The notes beneath the pieces were generated by a model, which saw only the letters and a list, made by a program, of their open reading frames with translations, made no database searches and was not told the DNA's origin. A program made the position numbers and the translations under genes. Below, piece after piece: positions 27,250-39,866 of a stretch of 64,000 nucleotides of DNA. The DNA is from Triops longicaudatus (taxonomy: Eukaryota > Arthropoda > Branchiopoda > Notostraca > Triopsidae), in contig JAGQDJ010000202.1 in assembly GCA_022885665.1 (NCBI GenBank), positions 2,063,910-2,127,909 of the forward strand. Direction: 5' to 3'. The first letter of the stretch is position 1. Every line of letters starts with the position of its first letter.

Positions 27250-30200
27250 NAAAAAAAAAAAAAAAAAAAAAAAACATATTGCAAATGCGGCAGATGCATG
27301 CGTGGAAACCTTCTGCTTGTGTTTTATGTTCTTCGGTCACATTCTTCTTTCAAGTACACAGACTTAAGACGCATGCAAGCAACCCAAACTCTTTTCGAAA
27401 TTACCTAGAACTGCGAGCCATCGGAACAATGGATTGCGTTGGCCTAAACAATGTTCGGAAAGCTGGGGTTGCATAGCAGGGGGCCATGTCGGGAACATTT
27501 TGAACGTTAGTCTGAAAAGGTCCCCAAAGAAAACTAATGGAGTTGTATGGCTTGCAATACAAGCGTAAACACAAGGCAACAATCGTTTGAAAGGAACAAA
27601 GCAAATTCGCTTTTTGGAAAAATAAATATGAATAATGCGTTAAATATGCACTATTTGTGTTAATATTTGTATAATATCATAACGTTTCAGACAAGGAGTG
27701 GAGTATAGTTGAATCTCGTTGTAACGAATCTCTTGGAAACCGGAAAAACTGACTAATGTATTAGAAGATCGTTATACAGACGCTTTTTCTGTGCATTTAA
27801 ATAACCCGAAACCTCATAACCGTCAGCAATGAACTCACACTGTTAACTGTTAATGAAAGAAACCTTATAATCAGTCTACTATAACCGACTGCTCGTTGTA
27901 AAGCTTTTTTTTGTTACGACGTTCTATTGTACAGTTGTTGTCTTATATTAAGCATCCTTAAGTAATAGATTTTGCTATTTTAATTTAATCTCTTTCTTAC
28001 TGCTTAGAAAATATAAGAAATTTAGAAGTGTGTTCTCATATTTCAGAAATTTGTCATTTTTGGATTTTTCGTTTTATAGTAAGACAGCCGAAGACGAATA
28101 TATATTACTTGTGCAATGTCTGTCGTCTCTTAAACTCTACCTAATAATTTTCTCTATATTTGTAGTATTTTTCACGCTTTTCTTGGGCGAGTATTTTTTG
28201 GAGATTTACAGCATTTTCAAAAGATAATCTATTTTAGAAGTTTGAGATTTATTTGAACGTTTGGTAACCATTGAAAAGCTGGTTTGCTTTTGAAAGAATC
28301 TGTGGTGTAAGAATGTACTATAACGGATAGGAATTTGGTTTACGGCGTAGTTTTTTGCGAATGAGCGTAATTAAAACCTCCAATCTGTTGTTATTACAGA
28401 CATTCGGCTGCAATTAAACGAACAATTACGATGCCTGGATACACGGATAGAGACGCAAGTGTCGATTGTGAGCGAACTTCAGGATTTTTTCCGCCGCAGG
28501 GCAGAAGTCGAACTGGACTACAGCAAAAATATGGACAAGTTGACAAAAAGTCTGCTTTGGCGACAGAAAGAGCAAAAACAAAGGTAATAAAGCATTTTGC
28601 AGCTTGTTGGACTGCTGTCAAACGCATGGCATGGCTGGGTAAGGAAGTTTCTTAGTAAGGAAAAAGCTCCGTTTTGGGACGTTCACCCTCCTCACCTCAC
28701 CCTTTTCCTTAACAAGACATAGATTAATGACTATTGCAGTTGCTTGTTAATCCCTACGGGACTTCTTTTTTGTTATCCAGGCGAGAACAGTGGCACTTGT
28801 TTTCTGCCCATTCCTGTTGGCAGCATCTGGTGGCTCAAAGCAAGAAAAAAGCGCGTGATCACGCCGTGATTAGTGATATTTATGCGAATGTAATCACCCA
28901 GCGTTTAAACCAAGTGCAGGAAGATGCCCAGCGCATATATAGGAGGGTAAGCATTGTTGTCGCTTTTATCTTTTGTATTCAGGAAAGATTTGTAATTTGA
29001 TTTTCGCTCTTTTTTTGCGCTCTAGTGTCGTGAAGTAGGCGCTGCTACTCATGAACAGCTCCTCAAAGTGATACACGAGCTGTACACAGCTCTGAAGACA
29101 TCACAAGTTTACCAAGGCGAGTGTCGACAAGCCGAAGCCAAACTGCGCTATGTGGAATCCCAGCGTTCGAAATTGGAAGCGTCTATCCCGAAAGAGAAAC
29201 TGGAGAAGTCTAAGAAATTCAAGCTAATTGAGAAGGAGATTTCCAAGGTAAATTCCTTTGGATTCCAAGAAGGGTTGTAGTTACATTTTTTTCAGATTAT
29301 TCGTAAATTTAGCTTTAAATGATTCATAAATTTAAAATTTGCGCAAAAATAACTTTAACTATTTCATTACAGGTTGTTTTGTATTTTAATTCTGTTAACG
29401 TTTAATATATGTTCAAAATATGTTTAACGTGCTAATTTTAAGCTATCTGTTTTGTTAAGCTTCCATGTATTGATTGAACTGTTTTAATCTTTGCAGAGGA
29501 AGAATAAGTATAATGAAACATACTTAAAAGCCATGAAAGCAAGAAATGAGTATCTACTTGCCTTGGATGCAGCGAACGCGTCTGTGCATAAATACTTTGT
29601 GGATGACATATCAGACTTGATTGACGTAAGACATCTAATCTTTTTGACCTTGATCTTCATTTAAGCTGAACCGGCGTGATTTTAAATGCTTTTAATCTTC
29701 TAGTGCATGGATTTTGGTTTCCATACGTGCATTTCGCGCGCGCTGTTGCTGCACGTGTCGGTGGAAGAGAATATGCGCAAATCGCTGCAAACTTCTATCG
29801 ACGGGATGCAAAAATGCTTGGGCAATCTGGATTCCAGAGCTGATAAGCAACGGTTCTTAGAAGGGAACCATACCGCCTTTATGATTCCCAAAAAGTTCGA
29901 GACGGTGTCTTTGCAGCTGAAATCTGATGATGTAAGTTGATTCTTCCGCGAGACAGAAAGTGAAGATTTTACATTGTGATTGAAACTTCATACTATGGTG
30001 TCTCCTAGGCTACTCATGAATTAAGTATGCATGAACAACTGCGATCCGAGCTGGCCTCGCGACACGGTCAGTTACAAAATCTGCTTACCGGTTTGAGGAC
30101 GGAATCCGAAGAAGTATGGAAAACTTTAGAAACGGCCGAAAAAAGCTTGCTGGAAATGATCACCGCCAAGGATTTCGACACAAGCCCTGCCTTTGCTGAC

Positions 30201-33200
30201 GAAGATAATCGCTCCATTGCTTCCTTACAACCCAAACATCCCGAGTCTTCCTTGAAATTACGGGCCAATCGGCATGAAACGGAAGACTTTTACTTAACCG
30301 TAAGAAATACTTTTTTAACAAAAAGAAAAAAAGAAAAAGTGTACATATAAAAAATATTTTAAAAATATATATAAATTTTCATCTTTGAATTTCTTGTGTT
30401 TTCCTAACGTCGTATTTTTCCTTTTTCTTATTTTCTTTCTTATTACATATTATTTTCTCGTAAAATAATTTTCAGATTTCTTCACATATTTTATATTGCA
30501 TTTTATACTTCGTTGAAAAAATATACATTTTTCGTTTTACAAATATATATCTTAGTTAATTTTGACGCATTTTCTCTTCAATTTTTAATTAAAAGAGTTG
30601 TATACTTGTTTAGAAATTTGGTGAATACATCAGCATCTCTAACCGAACGCACCGGCTCCAAGCACGCCAAGACCTTATTGAAAAGACGATTTGCGAACCA
30701 GGCTTCCAATTGGCCACGTCACCTAAACCTTCCACTGGTGGCGGTGCCGGTTTACCGGGATCGCAGAACGCGTTGCACAAACCTCGGCGTCGGCGAATAG
30801 GACGCACACCTTTAATGGGTCAACCGAAGCTTTTTGGTGGCAGCTTGGAAGAGTATTTGGAAGCCACCAATGTAGAAATTCCGCTGGTGGTGAAAAGCTG
30901 CATCCGAGTCATAAATCTGTACGGGCTGCATCATCAAGGCATCTTTCGAGTATCAGGTTCCCAGTTGGAGATCAACAACTTCAAAGAAGCCTTTGAGCGC
31001 GGGGAAGATCCGCTGGCTGATGTCACTGATGCATCCGATATCAATTCAGTCGCAGGCGTCCTGAAATTGTACCTAAGGGAATTACGTGAACCGTTTTTTC
31101 CCATAGTCTTCTTCGATCAGTTTATGGAAATAGCTCGTAAGTTTTCATATTCAAAGTTAATGTCAAAACTATATAGAGACATATAGATAAGAATGAAAAA
31201 CGCTAGAAAATAGAACTGAAAAGAAATAGAGCTCATGGAGTGTGAAACAATAAAAAGGGCTAAAATATATTGGGGTAGCTTACTGTTGTTTTTTCTTTTG
31301 TAGAATTGAATTCCAAAGAAGAGTTCACGGCCCGAATCCGCGAAGTCTTCCAAACATTGCCACGTCCTGTATTTGTAGTCATGCGCTACATATTTTCCTT
31401 CTTGAATCAGTAAGTCGTTTGTGACGAATTTCTCTTTTGGTGGTTTAGGACCACTTTGAATTGAACAGTAATTGATTGTCCTTTTTTCCGAACAGTTTGT
31501 CCGAGTACAGTGATGAAAATATGATGGATCCGTATAATCTTGCCATTTGTTTTGGTCCTACGTTAGTCCCAGTGCCTGAAGATAAAGATCAAGTCCAGTA
31601 CCAGAATCTGGTCAACGAGTTAATCAAGAATATTATCATCATGTCCGACGACATCTTCCCTAGCGATGGCGGCGCGATGTATGAAAAGTACTTGACTCGT
31701 GAACCGGATGATGGGTAAATTTGAACTTCCTTATCTCTTCCAAAGCCAGTCGCCGAAATCGATACTTTTTGCACTTTGCTAAATCCAACGTTTGGTTTTA
31801 GGGAAATGGGAGAAGCTCCTTCAGAACCTATACAAGATGATGCTGACTCCGAAATTTGCCCTTCTGAAGACGGTAAAACTTTTATTTTGAAAGTCTATTT
31901 TTTACTTTTTATTTATTTATGTATTTTTTTTAACATGTATTTTGCATTCTTTCTTTCATGTCTGCCTTTAGTAAGCCTCTCTGACTATGAATAGCATGCC
32001 TTTTCTGTTTCGGGGATTTTTTTTTGTACATTGATTAATTATTTGTTTGTAATTTAGTAAAGTTTTTCCTTACCGCATGATCCGAAGCCGTATTTTGATT
32101 TTTTTCTTTTTTTCGGTTTGGTTCCCGTTTTTAGATTCGGTGTTCCGAGAAAAGGACATCAGTTTGCAGTTGTTTGGGAGTAAGTTTATTTTTTCGTCCT
32201 CCTTTTTGCGGTTTGGTTTTTGCGGGGAACGTTTTGAGATTGTAGTCGGTGGTTGTTTTATCCGTTTGTTTGTTTATCGTTTTTAGTGCTGTTTTATTAA
32301 GATTTATGTGTTCAGATTTACAAGATTAACACTTTTACCGGTGAATTTTTCTGACGTGTGTTTTCTTTTCTGTTTTTAGAAGCTGAAGCTTTGGAAGCCA
32401 TTGCCCAGTTTGATTTCACAGCCCGATCTGCCAGAGAACTGAGTTTCAAGAAAGGAGAAACGTTAACACTGTTTAGCCAAGTATCGGGCGATTGGTGGCG
32501 AGGAGCCAAAGACGGTTGCGAAGGTCTCATTCCAGATAAATACATCATGCTTCGCATTAGGTAATAGTGAATACACCAAACAGAACAAAAATTGTTGATT
32601 TATTGCCCTTGTTTCCAGAGATGAAGATCGAGAGCGCTCCGAACCTTCCAGAAGCGTAACCAGTATGGGAGACGGCGGTCGTCCGCGAGTACCGTCTGCG
32701 GATTCCGGCGTTCCGTCGTCTCCTTTAGTGTCGGCTGGCACGCCACTGGCGCCGTCGGACAACGTATTCCGCACCGAGTCAAGTGATCGTGTCGCTTTGG
32801 TGCGACCAACGAAACTTTCGAATCCTCTTTCCGTGTCCAATGACAACCTGGGAGAGAGTAACGATTCTTTGCTCCAGTCAACACCAGAGCCAATTATCCC
32901 AGAGACCAAGACTTCTATCACTGAGGTATTACAGACTTCTGTGTAGCGAACGAAAGCTCTGTTTCTGGTTGGCTGGGGCAATATTTTCTATACAAGCTTT
33001 TGTGTCCGTTTTTTTATGGCTTGCTTTTGCTTGCATTTTTACTGTTCGTTTCATGTTTCCTTTTTTTGTTGTAAATAATGTCTTTTTTATATTTAGTAGT
33101 TGCAGCTGTATGGCAATACATGATCTCTCTAGTGCATTAATAGAACGCATGCCTTCGCTAGACAATTTATTTCAGTTAAGTTTTCATTATGCTTGCAAAG

Positions 33201-34571
33201 TCATCCGTAACACTCCCGAGTAATTGTTTGTGTCATATATCCATGTATTCCTTTCAGGCACAAAATGTAAGAGACGAAGATGAATTGGAACAGTCCATCT
33301 CCCTAGCTACGGGAAGCATTAGCAACATGTCACTGTCATCCTCTGACCTAACGCTAGCCGACCGCGACGAGCGCAATAGTTTGGCAGAAAGTTTGAGCTT
33401 GAGTGAAGACGTAAGTCGATGCAACAGCTTCTCCAGCTTGTCTTCCATGGTCCAGAGCGAGAAGGATGCAGATTTTGGGAGAAATAGTTCCTTGGGCAGT
33501 AGCGAAAGCTTACGTGACTTGAGCACCAGTATCCATTCCGAAACCAACGTTGCCGACGAACCGCGGCATCATCGGCGTGTCAAGTCTGGAGTGACCGAAG
33601 GCGGGTTGAGCATGGGAGTGGGGCTTAAACTCGAAGACTGGGGTAGTCGTAGCATGTGTGAACAAAAAGTGGCAGGCAACACGAAAGGGTCTTTCACCCG
33701 GAAGCGGGATTTATGGGAAAAACGGTCTAACACGTCCGATTCGAGTGACGACAGCAATGTCCAACGTTCCTCGCGCCAATGGAATGCAACACGTTCCGAA
33801 TCGCAGCCGCAATCCATGCACAGTTTCGTTCCCCAATTACCCTTGCAGCTACGTCAGAAACACACGCCCGATTTGGTCATGGACCTCCCAGTTTCGGCCC
33901 TGCCTTCTGCCAGCGGCGATGGAGTACGGTTAAGAGCGTCGTCAACGTCGTCGTTGTCTTCCTCCCCGGCCATGGATTCGGTCTTTGACTCGGCCGTCGA
34001 ACCGGAAAGCTCGAATCCAGGCAGCCCTCAAATGACAGCTGCAGAGACGTTCGCGATGCAAAGTCAAAACACGCTCAAAAAGAGTAGCACTTCCAAATCG
34101 TTGCCGAGGTCGGACTCGCCTGAACGCAAATCCGTGGATTTGACACCTCGGACGAGTATAAAAGATGACGGTAAAAGCGTGGCAGGTACGAGCCGTTTGA
34201 CCGTTGTTGGACGCCATTTTGACCTGCCAGAAACGCGAACATCGGCGGTTGAATTAAAGTCCTTCTCTTCCTCGTCTTTCTCGTCGTTCGGGGCCAAAGC
34301 TGCAGCGTCTGATAATCCGACTGCCATCACATCAACGCCCCGCCCCCATACGCCTAAACTCGTTGCCAAATTTCCGAATTTGTATTGCACACCCACGCCA
34401 GTGTTGCCTATCGCAACGGCAGGGGGCGTTCCCGTTTTTGAGTTACCGAATGCCGATCCTAATGCGCAAGCAAAGCCCCAGGTGAAGGTTAAACCCCAAG
34501 TTTTGAAGAAACCCACCTTGCCGCAAATGCCGTCACCCGAACCACATCGCAGAAACAATTCGCAGACTTAG
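25785..34571 (+). CDS. srGAP: SLIT-ROBO Rho GTPase-activating protein (srGAP): F-BAR, RhoGAP, SH3
   Basis: Fourteen exons join in phase to 1,344 residues: 25785-25878, 28400-28583, 28781-28946, 29026-29247, 29497-29625, 29704-29931, 30009-30299, 30614-31136, 31304-31409, 31496-31714, 31802-31872, 32380-32560, 32619-32925, 33258-34571. Exon 1 (MASSTTAAPSDPKRAIRKEK) is separated by a 2.5-kb intron. An inverse-type F-BAR domain fills about residues 20-480 (LQDFFRRRAEVELDYSKNM, RDHAVISDIY, KNKYNETYLKAMKARNEYL). RhoGAP follows at about 540-740 with the arginine finger in HQGIFRVSG and NLAICFGPTL. SH3 (AIAQFDFTARSARELSFKKG, SGDWWRG) lies near 765-825. The tail is long, Ser-rich and disordered. The family bends membranes into protrusions and inactivates Rac/Cdc42/Rho downstream of Robo receptors in migrating cells and axons. 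The start codon is supported by family alignment of the first exon. Confidence 0.95.
27201..27274. repeat. Poly(A) tract with one ambiguous base (N at 27250)
   Basis: A run of A bases on the plus strand is broken only by an N. It is most likely an unresolved homopolymer or closed assembly gap. It could be a retroposon tail, but no retroposed gene or SINE-like body is evident immediately upstream. Confidence 0.9.
27706..27929. mobile_element. Short non-coding TIR element (pogo/Tigger-like MITE candidate)
   Basis: About 224 bp flanked by TA on both sides. The left end reads TAGTTGAATCTCGTTGTAAC and the reverse complement of the right end reads CAATAGAACGTCGTAACAA, an imperfect terminal inverted repeat. 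TIRs built around CTCGTTATAACGAAC and a TA target duplication are typical of Tc1/mariner-pogo derived MITEs. There is no coding capacity. Related copies lie in a guanylate-cyclase intron at 56.3-56.9 kb. Confidence 0.5.
32135..32179 (+). other. Candidate 45-nt cassette exon of srGAP
   Basis: Inside the 507-nt intron between exons 11 and 12 lies a 45-nt segment bounded by a polypyrimidine-TTTTTAG acceptor and a GTAAGT donor. Both sides are phase 1, so inclusion adds 15 in-frame residues (DSVFREKDISLQLFG) just before the SH3 domain and leaves the downstream frame intact. Confidence 0.55.
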
Positions 34572-35752
34572 AATAAAGGCAGAATTTTCAAGCGAAGAAA
34601 AAAAGAGACAACCTAAACTTAACGCTCCGGGGAGTTGAAAAGTGAATCATTTCCAAATGTAGAGCAGGGGACGATGAGGGACCATTATGAAACAGTTTGG
34701 TTTTGGAACTAGGAATGTGAAAAAGCAGGAACAAAGTTGAAAAGTCTTTTTTTTTTTTAATTCGTTTTCGCCAATATTTTATGTACGGGACCGTGATGAT
34801 CGGACTGGTCATTTTTAAGTGTAACGCATAATACTTGGCAAACTGGTATATATCATGCAGATCTTGCCATGGAGGCTTAAGCCTTATTCACACTACATGA
34901 CTTGTTTTAGGGAATTGAATAACCCTATATTCTTGGAGATTTCTTTCCTTTTTTAGCCAGATCTATGATGAGTCACGTAGTGCGGACAAGGGTGTAAGTC
35001 TATGATAAATCGATGAGGTAATCCAGAACTTTAGCTGGATATGTCAGCAACTCTTTTTTCTTATGCATATTTTCTTTCTTTTTTAAGAGGCGAGATGTAC
35101 GGCTCTCTCTTCGTTTTTTTCTAGTCTTCATTTCAAAGCATCTGATAAATCCATCACGAAGTGAAAGGAAGAGATTAACGAAGGATCACTCGTTTTGCTA
35201 ATGTTCTTCACCTTGTTTACAAAAAAAACTGTTGCGTATTCAACTATAACTATTTTTTTTCCTTTTAACTCTTTATAATGTGCAGTATTGCTGTACTGTC
35301 GGCGTGGCTAGCACAGATTGCAGTTTCATTCATTTTCCTGAAGTGTTCGATGTTTTTAGAGTATCCATGCATGTATTGGGATTGTAACGCAAATACATTT
35401 TGATGCACTGGATTTTTTCCCGTTGCTTCTCGGTTTAGCTGTATCCTTCGCTACATTGGGATTTCGACTCAGGTGCTTAAAAGGCGACGGCAGTAAAATT
35501 ATAGTACTGATGACTAGACGGTTAACGACTAATTCCATAGAAATATTGGGAATTATCATAATATAATATCCAGACAAATAACGATGAAAACAATTCCACA
35601 ATCCTATCCTTCTACACATTGAACCTGTATATCATAAAACCTATTGTAGAATGGCATTTAAGTTTTCCATTGTGCTACTAATAACCATGTATTCTGAATT
35701 TAAACTATAGGAATTACGACATTTATTTAAACAGGTTTGGCATTGCAATTTC
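34572..35752. other. Convergent intergenic region, srGAP and DEG/ENaC 3' ends
   Basis: The 3' flanks of two convergent genes. It is AT-rich with short T-runs (about 34747-34758). The minus frame 35356-35619 has no domain support. Nothing else was seen. Confidence 0.6.
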
Positions 35753-38242
35753 TCAAACCTGCCATTTTAAGCAGCATCGAAAGAAAAGCATCACAATCTC
35801 CAGGATTGAAATGAGACTAGCTCCGAGGAAAAGCCCTAAGTTTCCGCCAACTTCCCCTATATCAAACCATCTATTTATATAGTAATTTATTTGTGAAATA
35901 TTACTACTTACCAAGCCACTTAAGAAAGGTAGAAGTATGGCTTATACGCACTTGATACGTAAAAGTGGAGTAAAAGAAGTGTAGAACTACAGGCTGGGAA
36001 CTGTTCAAAATAAGAAAACTTTAACAACCACATTCTTGGTCCAGAGCAATAGTGTTGCAATAATTAGCCCACTGAAGTTTATTTACTCTGAGATATTCAG
36101 GTACGCCTTTCTTGCGAGAAACTGGGTGTTGAATTCAGCATAGCTTGGTGATATCTCGTACAATTCAGTTATACATTCAATCGGGCATCTTGCTTTCTCT
36201 TCTAAGAATTTAAGTTACATACTCACTGAAGAAATCTTAAGAGTGTCGTACTTCTTAGGATATTCTTCCGTTGAAATTCTACAACTTGGTGAGGATCGCA
36301 TAACGTATCCAACTCTGAAAAAGAATTGGTAAAATAACGAAGGAGTAGACAAGTCTATAGGGAAAATGAACGTACTTCCGTAATTGCAAAAGACTACTGA
36401 ACAGTTCCGTTCTTTTCGATAATATTTCTGCATAAGGGACAAGTAGCAGTTGGATTCGCTATAGTAATCGTATTCAGGGATGTGTCTTTGGACGTACTGG
36501 GAATCATTTGTGTGCACGCAAGTGCGTGGAGCCAAAACGTTATCTTCCAGTTCGCTATTATCAACCTGCAAATGTTAAATCCATGGAACATCTTTTTCAA
36601 CCTTCAATGAAGTTCTTCATTTCATGAGCTTGTCCAATTAACTCATTAACACATTTATATTTCGAATTTTCTGCTTACCATTGATTTCGTAATGGGCACA
36701 GAGACCCAAGAATTAGGAGGTGCAAAACGTCCTCCGGTGTGCAAAACAGCTTCAATGTGAATAGCTGGGCTAGAAACAGCATAGTACAATCCTTTTTGTA
36801 GAATGTACTCTGGTTTGATAAGTGATTCATCAAAATCTAGTTTAAAAAAGAAGAAAAAAACGACACGCTGAGAGAAATAACGGAGAATATACTTGTGACC
36901 GAATTATTAAGATGTGGAGTTATTAACTGACATATTTTAGGTTACGATGCTACAAAGGTTTACTGAAGGATGTCGTAGTAATAATAATACAAAATGGGCC
37001 AAGAATTTAGGGTATTAGCTTTAGTGTTTCTATATTTATTTTACTTATTATGTCGTTGGTATTGGGCAGTATGTATACCACAAAGCCGGCGTCTCGTGAT
37101 GCATATACTTGTTTAATTTCATTGCCATGCGTGCTGATGCAGCTGCCGAAGATACTGACAAAAGATTCGGGATGGAAAAATTTTTTGCAACAGTTGTCCG
37201 TGTCGTAACTAACCCCTGCTTGAGTGCACTTCGCAACTATGTCTTCACACCTGTCAAAAATAGATTAAAGGAAACTCACCCTGTTGGACCAGTCTTGTTG
37301 AAAATGCAACGAGCTAAACTGAAAAGCACTTCTTGTAAAAGAAAAAAAAATATTTTAAAAATATATAAAAAGTAGGCAACCCCGTGTTCGCTGAACAAGG
37401 ACCAACATTGCAGTGGGTGAGTTTTAAATGTATAGTTATAGAATTGGTTAATAAACAAATAGAAGAGTTAAATAGAAAAGAAGTAGAAGAGTTAAAAAAA
37501 TTGCATTCCGTTTATTTTGTTTGTGAAACACTGTTGGGTAATACGACGAAATATGCTTACTTTATTGCAGCTCTTTCAAATACACTTTTCATCGTCAGAT
37601 TTCCGCTGGTCAAAATACTGTCAAATTTCTCTTTCAGAGCTTTTAGTCTAACGGTGTCGTTCAAGGCAGACTGTCGAGCTGCGTTGTCCGAAGTTGCCAA
37701 GGTAAAATATGTCGCTGTTCTATTATCAAAACCCATTTCTGTTGAGAATGTAGGCAAATACGAAACAAAGGGAGGGATACATAAAACGTATAAGTGTATT
37801 GTAAATTGTAGCCGGTGTAGTAACAACCTTTAAGTCGACTAGCATTAAAAATTGAAGCGTCGCAAATATGAATATCTGGCAGAATGACACCTCCGTCACT
37901 GTGATCGTTGCGCTCTATAAATTCTGTAATTAGTGTTCGGTTAAGCAAATTTTTCACACTTTGATACACCAAGAGGATTACGATACTCATAAAACAGAAA
38001 ATCACTATCCCCCACACGATTCTTAAACAGAAAAGCTCGTTATGATTCACTAAATGAGCGAAACCGTGATTTGCTGTTGTGCGACAGAAATTGTGCATAG
38101 GTTCACAAATTTTCCCTTTTTTTCTCCTTTTATACTTTAACGTGCTGGTAGGCCTAGATTGTTCTTTTAAGAATTCCTTGACTGTTAGCTCGCACGGCCG
38201 ATGCATTTCTGTCAACTGGACGAGAAAGCACCATAGCGACAT
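35753..38242 (-). CDS. DEG/ENaC (pickpocket-like) amiloride-type sodium channel subunit
   Basis: About ten exons encode roughly 530 residues. Supported exons include 37828-38242, 37561-37738, 37280-37318, 37045-37250, 36679-36836, 36376-36565 and about 36227-36314, then two short ones near 36080-36200 and 35880-35990, and the last at about 35753-35850. Seen in order: a cytosolic N terminus with the His-Gly gating motif (TTANHGFAHL); TM1 (LRIVWGIVIFCFMSIVILLV); ILPDIHICDASIFNAS, the post-TM1 motif; a Cys-rich extracellular domain (CEDIVAKC, FGSCIST, YYSESNCYLSL, CPIECITELYEISPSYAEF); then EVGGNLGLFLGASLISILEI, with the GAS selectivity filter opening TM2, and a short basic end (RCCLKWQV). Such channels are trimeric Na+ channels in mechanosensation, chemosensation or peptide gating. 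The last extracellular splice joins are inferred by phase and are the least certain. The ATG at 38242 is the most upstream; one 13 codons later is possible. Confidence 0.88.
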
Positions 38243-39866
38243 GCGTGTTTGAATTGGCCTCTACTTCACCAAAAAAGTGACTGTAAGTATGAGGACATTT
38301 GGTTCCGCCTTTCTTCTCAGAAAGGAACGGCATTATGTATTGAAATTACACAGTATGGATGACACTAAAGCGTGCCTCACATGAATAGGGTATGTGAAGC
38401 ATGTTACCCAATTGAGTGACTTGGTCCAAGGTTATTTAAAAGAATATTAGGCCGTCATAATCGCTAGCGTTTGAATCTTAAGGCGCTACTACGTCGGTAC
38501 ACTGCAACAAACCAGCGTGATGGTCCCAAAAGCGATGCCAGTCATCGTAAATATTATATTATATATTATGTCACACACAAATCTACTTATCCATTTGTTT
38601 ATATCGCAGAATTCAATGCATTCTCATAAACTCGTAATATTCGTCATGTATTTTCCGTGTACTTACAATGAAATTTCGTGTAGCGAAAAGCGCTGTTGGA
38701 AACGTTCGAAACGTTACAAACGAGAAAAATGTAGGAAATAAACATGCGAGTGCAAGCAATAGAAAGGTAGACCACATGCGTCACGAGACATAATTTTGAA
38801 TGGAAACGTATTTCCACTGAGCTAATATTCGTTATCTTTTAGAACGGCTGTTGTGACCTGTAAGCTAATATAACTGAAGAAAATGAAAGCAAATGTTATT
38901 GAATGAAATGAAAAGTAAGTGAAGCCTTCAAATTTTACGAATATGGCAAATGTTGTATTTAACAAGAAATACAAGAATCACACACACCCCAGTCAAAGAT
39001 GAGCGCATAATGTCTGTGCTGGGAACTACTTATACTGTTAGTTGTGTAAGGCTAACTAAGACGCCCTCTTAATGTCAGCCCACACTTAACCCGCATGCAA
39101 AGAAAAGGTCTTAGTGCCACTGAGAAACACCATTCATTCCGGACAGAAATTCCTAATAATAGGGTTATTTTTCTTTTAATATTTATTTTACTCTGTCATT
39201 CTCGTCACTTGTTGCAGGTAGTGTGACTGTCACTCTAATGAGTGGTCTTTTTCAGACGAAGCACATGTCTTTTGTCTATTATAGACGATTGGACGTTCTG
39301 GGAAAAGCTGTCATTACGCCAATCATGTGTAGTGTCGAGGGGACCTTAGAATAATAAAATATTTGTTGCTGCATAGGCAAATGGAGTTAGCTTTAGTTAA
39401 AGTGTTGGTATGAAGGACATGTAGCTCAGCATGGTTGACGAAAGACGATTAATCAATGTCACTGTCAAAGTAGCGTGTGTTCTGAGTTTGTGTGGTACGC
39501 TAGAAGACAAAAAACGCTGTTCAACACTGTTGATTCTCTTTGTACAGAGCTCCATTTATAACGAACTGCCGGCTATAATTGATGAAATTCCACTGTAAAT
39601 TTTCGACAATAAAGTTGCGTATTGAAGTACATATTAAGCACTACCTATATGTTTCACAAAACTTTCTTATAAATTGTGTTCTAGGTGTATAAATGTTTAC
39701 CAAATCGGCGCGCTGAAAGTTTAAATATCCCTGAAATGTGGATAGCAGGGCCATCTATGAGATTAGTACACTTTCCACTTGAATGCCAACCTTTGCTATG
39801 GTCTGATGTAGCACTATCGGGACTTTACCCTTTTGTCGGCTAAATTTAGTCCCGTGAAGTGTAAAA
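38243..39866. other. Divergent intergenic region, DEG/ENaC and xylulokinase 5' sides
   Basis: This must contain the promoters of both neighbours. There is no coding signal; the frame at 38517-38741 is unsupported. A fragment near 39558 (TTATAACGAACTGCCGGC) resembles the TIR core of the short elements elsewhere in the window, but no second end was found. Confidence 0.5.

Larger units (their letters stand above)
25879..28399 (+). other. srGAP intron 1 (2.5 kb) carrying repeats
   Basis: This is by far the longest srGAP intron; the others are mostly 75-550 nt. It begins GTAAAT after ATGAAAG and ends TTATTACAG. It holds a poly(A) tract with the only N of the window and a short TIR element. Open frames inside it have no recognisable domains. 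First introns of this kind often carry enhancers or alternative first exons, but none is visible. Confidence 0.75.

Noticed and set aside
31117..31353. Minus-strand frame across an srGAP intron
   Set aside because: It overlaps two well-supported srGAP exons and lacks any domain or splice support.
33189..33257. Upstream extension of the long srGAP last-exon frame
   Set aside because: The open frame extends left of 33258, but a CTTTCAG acceptor at 33257 and phase-0 joining to the exon ending at 32925 show that the left part is intron.
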